A stretch of DNA of 64,000 bases from Volvariella volvacea V23 (Eukaryota > Basidiomycota > Agaricomycetes > Agaricales > Pluteaceae). How positions within the stretch are numbered: the stretch's first letter is position 1; each line of letters starts with the position of its first letter. This document shows positions 45,584 to 56,102 of the stretch, piece by piece. A program made the position numbers and the translations under genes. The notes below the pieces were generated by a model. The model made no database searches, was not told where the DNA came from, and worked only from the letters and a program-made list of their open reading frames with translations. The stretch spans positions 43,175 to 107,174 of the forward strand of contig KB722775.1 of NCBI GenBank assembly GCA_000349905.1, given 5' to 3'.

Positions 45584-45601
45584 CCAGTGGCACACCACTG
45601 G
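45584..45601. promoter_or_regulatory. Inverted repeat CCAGTGG-N4-CCACTGG
   Basis: Perfect 7-bp arms with a 4-bp spacer (CACA), about 25 bp upstream of the minus-strand TATA box and between the two divergent TATA elements. Position and symmetry suit a dimeric transcription-factor site; the factor is unknown. Confidence 0.35.
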
Positions 45602-46021
45602 CATCTTTCGACCCCTATAAGCCTCGTCTCATCTCGGAATTTATGTCAAAGCAACATCGACAATAAGTTATTCCATTACCATACGGCTTTATATCTATAT
45701 AAAGGACCAGGTGGCTGCAAATATCGAGTCACCTCCTTTACCAAAAATGCCCGTGTTCAAAGGAGAAAACAACAATGAGGAAAGATCTTATTATCACTCC
45801 CATTCATCGAGAATAGAAGCCATCGTCAAATCACCATCAGTCAGATGGTAAGGAGAGAATGGTATTCTAATTAGATGCGTGCTTTCAAGGCATTGAATTG
45901 GCGATTTTTATCGCTACTTAGTTGTTCACAAGCAAGAGGCTCTTCAGGAGCCTTAGGCATATTCGTAATGGGCCTGCGAGAAGGTACTTTATTTTCTATA
46001 GCCATATATAACGAGATTATT

Positions 46022-47326
46022 CTACGAAGCTAATTCCGCCTCTGGGGTTAGAGAGATATGAGCCAATGAATCCATGTCAGATAGGTAACACTCCAGCCCT
46101 TCACTCTGCAGCAACAAGACCCGTTCACGGATATCCGTCGAATCCCTTTGGTCATGGACTTTGATGCTAGAGAACCCGTCGACCTGTACCCTCCACCGAG
46201 ATTCAATAAACCGCATCAGCTCGTCGTTGGTCACCGCTAATTCGCCCAGCTCCTCTCCTACAACTAATTCCTTAAGAGCCGGCAGGTATCGCGTGGTATT
46301 CTCCGAGGATAATGTCATGTTCGATATAAGCGCAGCGAAGCAACCGCATTTCTGAATTCTGAGTTCCGTAATTGTAGGAATCTGCTGGAGGAATTGCAAG
46401 ATTTCTTCGGGGCGGACTTGGAATTTGAACAATGAGAGGTATTCCGGGGGTGGTGATGCGGCCGCGACAAGTCCCAAGATCCCCGACGCATCCACTATAT
46501 CGGCCAGACCTAGGTCAACCAGCGAAGGAAACTGCACTGCTTGGAATAGCGGCCGAATTCCGTGAACCGGTCGTTCAAATGTGGAGTCGAGCACGCTAAG
46601 GGATGTATGCGAGAATCGCAAACTGGGGTCAACGGGTAGAATGCCGCCCAAGGGCGTAAGGTAAATGGAGAGGCTTTCCAGGTGACGGCATTTAGATAGC
46701 ATGTCCAGAATTGCAGTCGGTCGCATCGAAAATGGGTCCCATGAGCAACGCCAAAGATTTCGAGTGAACTAGGCATTGCTCTGACCAAGTCATCGCGGAG
46801 TGCCTCAATAATGTCTCTGTGGAGGGTGATGTACTTGAGTTTTCGACAACGCGAGAAATCCAGAGATATTTCAGAGATATCTGCGGGCTCGTAAAGATCC
46901 TCTTCAATCTCCAGCTTCAACCCCTCGAGCTGGGGCAATCCGCGTGAAATAACCTCCAGATGCTTGCTAACTCGACCAAATCAACCGTCACAGTAAGATT
47001 TTGGATGCGAGATGCTACATTCTCCAGGATAGTGTGGGTCACGATAGGCATCCCCCTGTCGCTTTGAGAAGCCGATAATATAATGTCGCAGGGTAGGTTA
47101 CGCGATCGTCTAAGCCACTTTTCGATTTTATGAGTGTCGCGGGAAATATTGCGGACGTCTCCATTTATTCTGACAAACGACCAGAGCGCATGAGTGCCTA
47201 ATGTTATGGCCCTCCAGCGCTTGCAGACGAGCCCTAGGGTGATAGGGGCTGCCCAGAAGCCATCTTGGTAGAATAGAAAACTTTTGATATTATTTCTGGC
47301 GGGATGTCCAATATAGGCGATCTCAT
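46022..47326 (-). pseudogene. F-box/LRR-type protein, frameshifted
   Basis: Reading down the minus strand from ATG at 47326 gives an F-box (ILDIPPEIISKVF), then DGFWAAPITLGLVCKRWRAITLGTHALW, then LRR-like segments (LEVISRGLPQLEGLKLEI, CRKLKYITLHRDI, CRHLESLSIYLTPLGG, IPTITELRIQKCG) to a stop at 46022. This is the usual build of the large mushroom F-box families, substrate adaptors for SCF ubiquitin ligases. But the pieces lie in three successive frames: shifts are needed near 47280, 46955 and 46735. Each is equivalent to loss of one base, and no GT-AG intron fits. I read it as a decayed gene; repeated one-base assembly errors are the alternative. Confidence 0.7.
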
Positions 47327-48214
47327 GCTGTAGGCGGATTGGAATCGTGAAGGTCAGCAGATGGGAGGTCGACGCGTTGGGAGGAAATTGGGGAGACACG
47401 CTGGTGAAAATTAGCGGAAGCGCCATGCTTTCAAGCTCCAACCATCCAGCTAGGCCGAAATGCCGACCAGTCTCTCTTGATGGCGCCTGGATGTTGAGCG
47501 CTGATGAAGTATGGCGTTGGGTGTTCCATGCCGACTACTTTCTGTAGGAGGAGCTGCCTATTATAGCTTACCATTATAAGTCCAGTGGAAGAATTCCCCT
47601 TGCCCTATTACCCATTCTTTAGTTCATTTTCCAGAACCTTCATGCTGAGTGTACTGCCAGTGGAAGCTACCAATGCCTCAACCAAAGAAGCATTCTTCGT
47701 GTCAGGTATATGTGTTAGCGAACATGACAGGCAGAGAGCACCTATAAATTATAACATTCGTTCCCCCATGTTCTAACGAAGTACACTATAATGCAGAGGA
47801 TTTAAATATTCTCTGCGAGGGCGAGGTCGGCCAACACTCAGAAATATAGCTTACAAACATACGTACGGTCCAAAAACGAAAATCCTACTAAGTATACAAG
47901 CATATGCATTAATAATGAACTCGAAACTAGATAATAATGTTCAATAACCCCTATATCCCAAGGTATAGATTCTGGTCGCGAATGGAAAGCGAACAAGGGC
48001 TTGTCACTGGTATAGAGCCGGACATTGAGTCCGCTCCACCAAGCAGGATCCACAACTGCAAGAACGATGACGAAGTAACGAAGAGCGCCTGGTTTCAAAA
48101 GTCCCATGGATAAATCGTCAGATACACTCCACTGGCAAAACTCCAAGAACTAAACAAGATGCAAGGATAAAAGCTACTCACATAATAGTTTTTAGCGATC
48201 AATGCAGCTTATTT
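47327..48214. other. Intergenic with ORF remnant
   Basis: A minus-strand frame at 47838-48146 encodes a plausible globular stretch (LLKPGALRYFVIVLAVVDPAWWSG...HSRPESIPWDIG) behind an acceptor-like TTTAG, but it has no start codon of its own. I found no donor in the right phase upstream, so it may be an exon relic. No family recognised. Confidence 0.3.
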
Positions 48215-48376
48215 TCAGCAACACCCATAACTCTCAGACGAGCTCGAATAATCCCAGTCTGACGATCCATACGACGACTCTTCGTACGATGGCGCAAAAG
48301 ATTCGTTAGACTCTGAGTATTTGCTGCCCAGCTCGTATATTTGTTCGGTTTTGGCTTCGCATGGCTCGTTGATCAT
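48215..48376 (-). CDS. Small Ser/Tyr/Glu-rich protein ending in Cys-Cys
   Basis: ATG at 48376, TGA at 48215-48217, 53 residues. Composition is striking: Ser, Glu, Tyr and Asp dominate (EESSYGSSDWDYSSSSESYG), and it ends Gly-Cys-Cys. Upstream on the same strand lies TATATA at 48509-48516, followed by a long C/T-rich leader up to the ATG, a typical strong fungal promoter arrangement. There is no signal peptide or membrane helix. I do not recognise a family. A C-terminal Cys-Cys can be geranylgeranylated in Rab proteins or palmitoylated, but no such role can be claimed here. Expression is the open question. Confidence 0.4.
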   Translation of the reverse strand: MINEPCEAKTEQIYELGSKYSESNESFAPSYEESSYGSSDWDYSSSSESYGCC

Positions 48377-49047
48377 GGTGAAGGTAGTTTCGAGTTTGAG
48401 CAGTGTGAGGACGAGACAAGGAGGTCACTCGAGGAGAACAAGGCGGAGGCGATACAAATGGCTTTAGGGGCACTGCTGGCGGTATGACCACCCACTCCAA
48501 CCACCCACTATATATACACATCTCCCCCAAACTCTCGCCCGAGCAATGATATCACCTCACCACTCCCAAACGCCGTTCGTGCCCAGCCAATCCTCTCCAA
48601 AAACAACAATCCCTCGATCGTACACACAATCAGAGCCAATAACAACGTCGCACTCCTGTGGCTGAGCCGCCAGAGTCTTATTGTTCTCGTCCTACGCGTG
48701 CACACACGACAGCACAAACCTAAAACGCATCGAAATGCCTGGAACACATTCTTTTTGTCTTTGCGCTTGCGTGGGAAATGCGGGGTGTCAGGGATTTATG
48801 AGATTGAAATTGATCCTAATGGGTCGGCTCTGCGCAGACCTGGATGATACAGCATATTTAAAATAATGAGTAAAGAATACCGTACAATATGTGAGTCAAG
48901 ATGAGAAGGTGTTAATCATGAAGCGAAGGAGAGATCTGGAACAATAAGCCAAGAGGCTGGCTACAAAGAGATAAGGCGCGAACAAGGATGAAGAAAAAAC
49001 TCCAAAACTCATAAATTACATACGCATGTACACAACCCCCCAACCTC
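48377..49047. other. Intergenic, leader and promoter of small ORF
   Basis: Holds the C/T-rich leader and TATA (48509-48516) of the 53-aa gene and the 3' side of the next gene. The hydrophobic minus frame at about 48510-48747 overlaps this promoter and is not supported. Confidence 0.4.
48509..48516 (-). promoter_or_regulatory. TATA box of 53-aa gene
   Basis: TATATATA-type element on the minus strand, 133 bp upstream of the ATG at 48376, followed by a pyrimidine-rich tract. Confidence 0.45.
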
Positions 49048-50986
49048 CTAATTCGGGGTATACTCAGGTGGGACATCCTCAATACGCTGTCCTAGCCTCA
49101 AACCACTATCCTGATGCACAACAACAATCGGAGGTAGAGGGATCTCATCTGGCGGTGTTGACGTATTATTATTACTAGGACGAAGGTGGGCATGACTGCT
49201 TTCCGAGGGAGGCGACGACAAACTGTACGAGCCATGGCTGAGGTGCGTAGGCGTGTACGTCAACGGAGTAGGGTTGGGATGCAACGGGCCAGAAGATATA
49301 GGCGAAAGAGGCGGCGATGTAGTGTTGCTTCCGCTAGCAACAGTCCGTTCCGACGTCGGTATCGGATATAACTGCGGAACGGTACTACTCGCACTAGCAG
49401 ACCGAGAGACGGACGACGTTCCAGCCCCAGTCGCACCCAAACCACTCCCTCCAAACGCTTCCTGCGCCTTCATAGACGGTATAACCAAACTCGCTCCGTT
49501 CTGGGGCCCTGTACCCGCTGCGGCTGGAACCGGCTCAACAAACGGTACCGGTTCAGGCGGTGGAGAATCGATGATAGCCCGCCGTCTGTCTTTGTAGTCG
49601 TCCAAAAACTTTTGCTGACGATCCTTTCTCCGACACCAGAACCACAGGAGGATAGCTACGACGGCCAGAAGACCCGCTCCTCCCACGATTCCTCCGACAA
49701 TGCCACCAATCGTAGCAGGTGATGCTCCTGATGAGCTATTGTCCTGTGGGTTCAATCCGCCTGGGGGCGGCCATGGATTCTCGGGAGAGATGGTTGGATT
49801 TCCCGGAGGAAGAGTGTACCCAGATGACGTGTCAGTATTACTGCTCCTAGTATTGGTTCCAGACGAGGTATTTGAATCTGAATTAGAGGGCGTAGGGGGT
49901 GGTGTTGGATTGGGCGGCTCTTCTGATTCGTCGTCGTCGTCGTCATCATCGTTGTCATTATCATCTACAAACGTCGCATTGGTGACAAGTAGCCATGTTA
50001 GCGAAAGCGGTGACTGGTTCGAGTTCGTTCCTTGATAGGCAACTTCGATGCTATGTCGCCCAGGCTCCAGGTCGGGCGTGGTGAATAGTATCTGATTGTA
50101 AAGAGAGCGTGGGCTTTCTCCCTCAAGTCCAGGAATGTCAAAGGTGGCTGGATCGGAGCCGTCCACAGAGTACGTCCCAGACGAAGCTGCTCGCTCTGCT
50201 CCACCTGGCAGAAACGCACCCCAAGCCAGAGATTTCCCTAACCCACACCAAAAAAACACAAAAAAAGTTCTAACTCGTTTGACTACAGATCCATCAAAAC
50301 CAGACTCACCAATGAAAGGAAACGTAACTTTCGACCCCGCAGTCCCCGTCGCCCTCGAAACCCCGCCGACCAGGACCCAATCGTCATCATACCTAATATC
50401 CCCGTCATCAAACTCCACCCTTATCTGCGCCGTATCAATCGGGTACCCCGCCCCCGGCACGAACTGTACACGGTCAAACTGGAACGGGGCTCCCAAACTC
50501 GTCACGTTGACCGTCAATACATGATTCCCATCGGACGCGCTGTCCATCGCGCACAAGATCCAGTTGTTGGCCGATCCGCCTCCGGAAAACGGGTCCAAGT
50601 TCCGTATAGGCTGTGAATCGACAAAACACTCGTACGATGGGTCCGAGACGCCATCCACGGCGGTGAAATTCGATACACCATACACAAGAGCATGATATCC
50701 TGAAAGAAGCGCAAGAAAAAAAAAAGTTAATCAACTTCCTAAAGCCCTCTAATCCCCCTTCCGACTGCCATGCACATTGCACACGACAAGAAAATGACAG
50801 CGAAGAAAGCCCACCTCGGAACGGGATAGAAAAACTAAAACTCCCCGCCTCGCTCGTCTGATGCAACGTCCCCTCAAAATTCGGTCCAAAAAGCTCTCCC
50901 GGCTCTTGCAGCCTCCTCACAAGAGACCATCCAGAGCTATACGACACTCGGGCGTCATTATCGTCAATCTGCACCTGTCGTGGCAT
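49048..50986 (-). CDS. Single-pass membrane protein with beta-sandwich ectodomain
   Basis: Predicted 583-aa protein in three exons: 50815-50986, 50310-50699 and 49048-50237. The N-terminal ~290 residues form two repeats of a sandwich-like domain. Each opens with a DD-x-D-x-R-x-x-YSSGW / DDGDIRYDDDWVL segment and ends with a NH-x-L-T-V-NVT or RHSIEVAYQGT strand. An acidic and Pro/Ser/Asn/Thr-rich stalk follows, then one membrane helix (IGGIVGGIVGGAGLLAVVAILLWFWC), a basic stop-transfer CRRKDRQQK and a long Ser/Pro-rich cytosolic tail ending PPEYTPN. No cleavable signal peptide is seen, which is common in this Agaricomycete family. The layout suggests a cell-surface sensor or wall-binding protein; function unknown. 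Confidence 0.75.
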
Positions 50987-51565
50987 GAAACGCTTTGGGA
51001 ATCGGGGGATAAGCTCAATAAGCTTGAGCTATAGCCTGGCTGACACGAAAGCCTAGGAGGAGACAAGGAGAAAGGAGGGGAGAGCTCCAATCACCGTACG
51101 CCGATGCCCCACATGCAGATGGGTCCCATCGGAAATAATCCGAAAATGGCATACTAGACCTGGTCTCGTATTATGATTTCCGCCAGCACGGTATACGCTG
51201 CCCGTCGTACTCCTGGTCCAAGGAGGACTGAATCTGTCCATGGTACGTTAGGTTCCACGCTGGCGCAAGCCGTTCGAGAGCGCTCCGAGTCCGCGGAGAC
51301 CAGCTCAGCAGAACTGCGCTTCGGCTTGCAATGGAGCGACCCATGTGGAGGGCAAAAGGAGACATCAAATCGCGACTATTTTATCAGCCGAATCGGTCCG
51401 GCCCGCCAGGCCCGGGAGACGCCTAAAAAAACGAATAATTTTATTTTATCCAGATACAACTGCTGTTGATACACTTCCGGGGAGGGTCCTCGCTCTAAAC
51501 CAAACCTTTCCTTCTGCCCACCACAAGCTATTATCGAAGAGATGATATCCAAAAAGCGGCGATAA
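50987..51565. other. Intergenic
   Basis: Promoter side of the membrane protein and 3' side of aldolase; no gene, RNA or repeat recognised. Confidence 0.4.
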
Positions 51566-53216
51566 TCACAGACGGTCTGCATTGCAAATTAGAGCCATCC
51601 TCCAAACTGGTGCTGCAAGAGAACTTACCGACGTTGCCGAGGTCGGCGCAAGCCTCCTTGACTCGGGCGGTGAGAGTCTTCTCACCCTCGCGGACCCAGA
51701 CACGGGGATCGTAGTACTGAACCAGCAAGTGAGACTAAGTGAATGAGAGATTGATATGAACGCACCTTCTTGTTTGGCTTGTCTGCACCCTCTGGGTTTC
51801 CGACTTGAGTCTTGAGGTACTCGGCCTTGGACTCGACGAATTTCTACGTGGATTGGAAATAGGTTAGTTTCACTACTACCCAAATTTAAAGTGTCTTACC
51901 CTGATACCAGTAAGGTATGCGAACTGGGTATCAGTGTCGACGTTCATTTTAACAACACCATTGTCGACGGCAGTTCTGATCTCCTCTTTTGTTGAGCCAG
52001 AGCCACCGTGGAAGACCAGGTACCTAGACGACTTGAGCGTTTCTGAATAGAAAGAACTCGTGACGAGAACTTACAAGGGTTGGCTGCCCGCTGGTAGTTG
52101 ACTCTGTTCAGCAGCGTATGCTTGGTGCTTGCCCAAAAGTTCAGGATGCAACTTGACGTTTCCAGGCTTATAGACACCATGCACATTTCCGAAAGCAGCA
52201 GCGATACTGAAGTTGGGGCTGATCTTGCTCAAAGTCTTGTGGACGTCAAAGACATCCTCAGGTTGTGTGTAAAGGGCCGAGTTGTCGACGCCAGTATTAT
52301 CGACACCATCCTCTTCACCACCAGTGATACCGATTTCCATCTCGAGCCAGATACCCAAGGGTGCCATGCGCTTGAAGTACTTCTCGCAAATGGCGATGTT
52401 CTCCTCCTTTGACTCTTCGGAGAGATCCAACATGTGGGAAGAGAACAATGCCTCGCCGTGCTCCTTGAAGTAAGCTTCATCAGCCTCGAGCATGCCATCG
52501 AACCATGGGAGGAGCTTCTTGGCACAGTGGTCGCTGTGCAAGATAACAGGGCTATCCACGAAGTCGATTAGCCATCCCACGTCCAATCAGAGTCGTAGAG
52601 TAAGACATACATTCCGTAGGCCTTGGCGACAGTCCTAACGTGCTTCGCTGCGGCGATAGCACCAAGGATAGAGGCCTGCTGGCCATCGTTGGAAAGACCC
52701 TTTCCAGCGAAGTAGGCACTACCACCCTGAGAAACCTGCAGGATGATAGGTGATTTGATATCCCTGCAATAAGCGCCATGACCAACAAATCTCCACTGAT
52801 GACGACACAATATACCTGGCAGCCTCGAGAACGGCGTTGGCGGTGGACGAGGAGGTCACGTTCTGCCGATAGTTGATGAGATGAGCGCATATACCGACGT
52901 ATTAGGGGTGGGTAACTCACGATCGCCTACGATAATGACATCGGCAATAACACGAGGGAGATATGATATGAGCCAAAAGAAGCACCAAACATGCCTCACG
53001 CTGGAGCGCTTACCGGGATGGCGAACTGGCGATCTAGTTAGAACGAACATCTCGACGTCACAGCAAACGGACATCGCACCTTGTTGGCTTTGGCATAGTC
53101 CAACAACTTGCGAACATTATCACCAGTCAAGACACCAGTCTGCCGCGCGATTCAACTCCTCGATCGAGTGCTCAGCAAAGACGACGACTCACGGGAACAA
53201 CGTCGAGAACGCCCAT
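51566..53216 (-). CDS. FBA1: Fructose-bisphosphate aldolase, class II
   Basis: Predicted 359-aa protein, the same length as yeast Fba1. Eleven exons (high to low): 53193-53216, 53080-53139, 53014-53025 (12 nt), 52921-52926 (6 nt), 52816-52862, 52611-52763, 52075-52551, 51900-52023, 51766-51843, 51629-51716 and 51566-51576 (11 nt). It cleaves fructose 1,6-bisphosphate to two triose phosphates in glycolysis. Zinc-site and phosphate motifs are in place: YGIPVILHSDHCAKKLLPW, YFKEHGEALFSSHMLDLSEE, AAAFGNVHGVYKPGNVKL, VFHGGSGSTKEEI and VKMNVDTDTQFAY. The 6-nt exon encodes Ala-Ile of the invariant FAIPAINVTSSST segment, so it is well supported. The C-terminus joins through the last 11-nt exon to give NVDRL-stop. 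Confidence 0.95.
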
Positions 53217-53876
53217 TGTGGATGCTGTGGCAGTAGAGAGAGCGGATGAAGGGAGGTGGAATCAAGGAGGAGAGTGCGGAAACAGCGGTCTTAAATTATG
53301 GGACGGAAAGTGACGGGTAAGTCCCATATTCTGAAATCTTATCACGTGGGATCCTGATTCCCTCCGTCCTCTTATGGTCCCCTTCCCCGTCATCCACGTA
53401 GGACCAGAGGTTCTGGGCACCAGCAATCACCTCAGAATGCCTCTTGGGGCTGTGCTTTTGGTCATTTTCTTTGGTATTTCTGTCCACTACTGCTCGAAGC
53501 GGCCCACCGGGCCACCAGCTTGACCACTCTCCAGAAGTCGGGTGGAACGGAACTAGAATGAGCTCCGGCGTCATTCCGCACACGACAACCCCCTTATGTA
53601 CCTTTTTGACGAGATTCCGCTACAATCGTATGAACCGGGTTCCCAACACACGAAGAACGCAGAACAGCCTTCCCAATGCCGCCCAACTCACGACTGCAAG
53701 AACGTTCGAGGAAGGAGCGATGTCACCCCTTATCTAATCAATGATATCATTGATCGGCCGAAAGCCAGCTGTGGTGGGTTGTGGCGACCGTGGCGTTGAG
53801 CTATGCAGACAGCTAGGTATAGCATTAGTACAATCACGCAATCATCTACACATAACAAGGTCCCAAGTATGCTCTA
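53217..53876. other. Intergenic, aldolase promoter
   Basis: Upstream region of the aldolase and 3' side of the coilin-like gene. No other feature recognised. Confidence 0.4.
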
Positions 53877-56102
53877 TCAGTACGAGTTGACAACTCTCCA
53901 GGAACCAGGAGCTATAGTATTCCACTCAATCACCTCCTCATCTCCCTCCGTGTCCTCGTCCACCTGCATAGCCTCATCCTGCGCAAACTTTAGCTTGGTC
54001 GAGCTGAATCCTATCGCCGAGGTGCCTGGGCGATGGACCTGTCGAATGACGACTTCAAGACCAAGGTCCTGCTGCTTATTTAACCGCACAACGCGGGCTA
54101 CTATCAAGAGCTTCTCTGGCGCAAACGTCTCAGGGTTCATGCCCAATCCCTACAGGGATACCGGCCATAATCAGCATCGCTCCACTGGCAAATCGCGTAG
54201 TATTGATAACGTACCTCCCAACAATAAAGTCCACCAACAACCAACTGATCGCCCGAAGCGACCTCCCTAAATGTCTTCCACTCCTGGTCTACACGACCCC
54301 AAGAAACCGCTTGCCCATTGGATACAGCAGCTGATTGGGAGATAGCACCCACACTCAGCTCCACAGGAAGGTTATCGTGATTGGATTCCGACCCTTCTTG
54401 AGGGTAGACCAGTGTGATGTCACCCTCGTCCGCGTCCTCAAAACGTCTCTCCTCGGCCCACCGTGTGCCATTCTGCCAATTCTCCTTCTGCGCCCTCTGT
54501 TGCCGCTTCCTACCCCTCTTATTCCATTTTCCCTCTTCCACATCTACACTCGTTACGAATAAATTGGGAGGAATTTCACCCCGTTCTTGCTTTTCCGAGG
54601 GCGGAATCAACCTTGGCTTCACGACTGAATCCGACGTTGACGCAGCAACGGGTTCAACCTTGGTCTCAGGCTTCGATTGTGAAGAGCTCTCTTTGGATTC
54701 GACCGTCTCTATCCGTTTCGCTGAACACGTCTCCTGTCCAAAATCATCCGAAAAGACAATTTTGGCAGGTACCGGGGCATGTAAGAAGTTCTTGAACCCC
54801 TTTCGCTTATTCTTGTTGCCAAAAGATGCCATCATGACTTCCCGTGGCTGGCTTGAAACTGACATAGATCTCGATGCCTGCGCATCAGATGGGGCTGGCA
54901 CTGGTTGTGGCGCCACCGAGCTACCTCGTTCAGGTTCACCATCAGCATCCATAACTGTACCAGGATGAAGCGCACCGCCGCGGTCGTTTGAACTAAATGC
55001 ATTATTTAGAGCACTTGCGACGTCTCCGGCCGGACCGTATAGATCCCGTTTCGTCATTGTTCTCGTGCTCGTGGATGGTGCCGGACCGAGTGGGGTTATG
55101 TTGGAGGACGATGTCCCTTTTGGTGGTTGTGATGGGTGTGCATTTGCTGCTTGTGCAAGTTGCTTCTCTATTTTGCGTTTTCGACGACGTCGTATGTTTC
55201 GGCTGTGGGTTTGGACACTACCGTATCCTGGTGGTACGTAATGCATACTGAGTGTAGGCGTTAAGCTCCTCAAAACGCGCAGTCCAGTGTAACACATACT
55301 TGGGATTTAGACTAGGTGTTTGGACGGAGGACTTAGCAGGAGGATTAGTGGGTTTTGTTGGTTGTATGGTAGGTGGCGAGGAAGCAGTCGTAGAAGAGGA
55401 CGAGCTAGCTTCTGACGAATCTGACAGCTCCGACGAGGAGTCTTCTGAAGATGTGCTTGACGAGCGTGCCCTTTTTGCTTTATGATTAGATCGTGCATGA
55501 TCTTCACTACTCGATGACTCGCTGGACTCGGAATCAGAATCAGATTCCTCAGAACTGTTGCTCTTTTCATCACCCGAAGAGCTGAGCGTAACAGGAGATT
55601 TCGATTTACTGGACTTTTCTCGTCGTGATGTGAGCTTCGATGATGGTGGCGCGTTGCGTGGTATCGCCACAGACCGACCGGGAATCGTTATAGGCCCCGA
55701 GCGCTTTCGTTTTGGGACGCGTTGACTCTCTGAAGCGCGTTAATCGTAGAATGGTCGAGCGCTCCGTCAGCATGACGTGTGCCCAATCAGGTAAAAGGAC
55801 CACTTGCCAGGGGTTGTCCGAGACTCCAAAGGCGCTCCTTGTACCAATGATTCGGGCTTACATCCCACGCAGACCAGATCACCGTCTCTGATCACGTCCA
55901 TAGGCGTCCCATCCAACAACTCAAATCCCTCCAAACTCAACACCAAATCAGGACCAGCAACTCGCGCATTTTGCAGAATGGGCAGTTTAGTGCATAGATA
56001 CGCTTTCAAGCTGTCAATCGTGGGGTTTGTGGGAGAAGCTTCGGGTATGAACCAGGCTTTAAGTTCAGGGAGAGGAGACGTGGTTTGAATACGGATGCGC
56101 AT
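53877..56102 (-). CDS. Coilin-like nuclear protein
   Basis: Predicted 676-aa protein in four exons: 55808-56102, 55300-55729, 54215-55247 and 53877-54149. The first ~95 residues resemble the coilin N-terminal domain: RIRIQTTSPLPELKAWFIPE, LVLSLEGFELLDG, and MDVIRDGDLVCVG, a ubiquitin-like fold used for self-association. Then come a basic PKRKRSG, a long Ser/Asp/Glu-rich region, and VPPGYGSVQTHSRNIRRRRKRKIEK, the basic VPPG...RN-RRR block seen in coilins. The C-terminal part (GDQLVVGGLYCWEGLGMNPETFAPEKLLIVARVV...) is an atypical Tudor-like fold candidate. Coilin organises Cajal bodies and snRNP assembly. Exon 1 ends at a GC donor (GCAAGT). The coilin assignment is from motif order and is moderate. 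Confidence 0.72.

Larger units (their letters stand above)
45416..46021. other. Divergent control region beside CaaX gene
   Basis: Contains the 5'UTR intron and TATA box of the CaaX peptide gene on the minus strand, a 7-bp perfect inverted repeat at 45584-45601, and a plus-strand TATATAAAGG at 45697-45706. The + TATA is followed 41 bp later by ATG at 45747 and an open frame of 34 codons (to 45851) rich in Asn, Glu, His and Ser. I cannot tell whether that short + frame is translated or is the first exon of a lost gene. Confidence 0.4.

Noticed and set aside
46022..47326. Intact intron-containing F-box gene
   Set aside because: Frame changes occur within a few bases between adjacent conserved residues, leaving no room for GT-AG introns.
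48508..48747. Hydrophobic minus-strand ORF, possible membrane peptide
   Set aside because: Overlaps the TATA box and leader of the 53-aa gene, and has no further exon or motif.
53803..54968. Plus-strand ORFs opposite the coilin-like gene
   Set aside because: Antisense shadows of a coding exon without motifs or starts in context.
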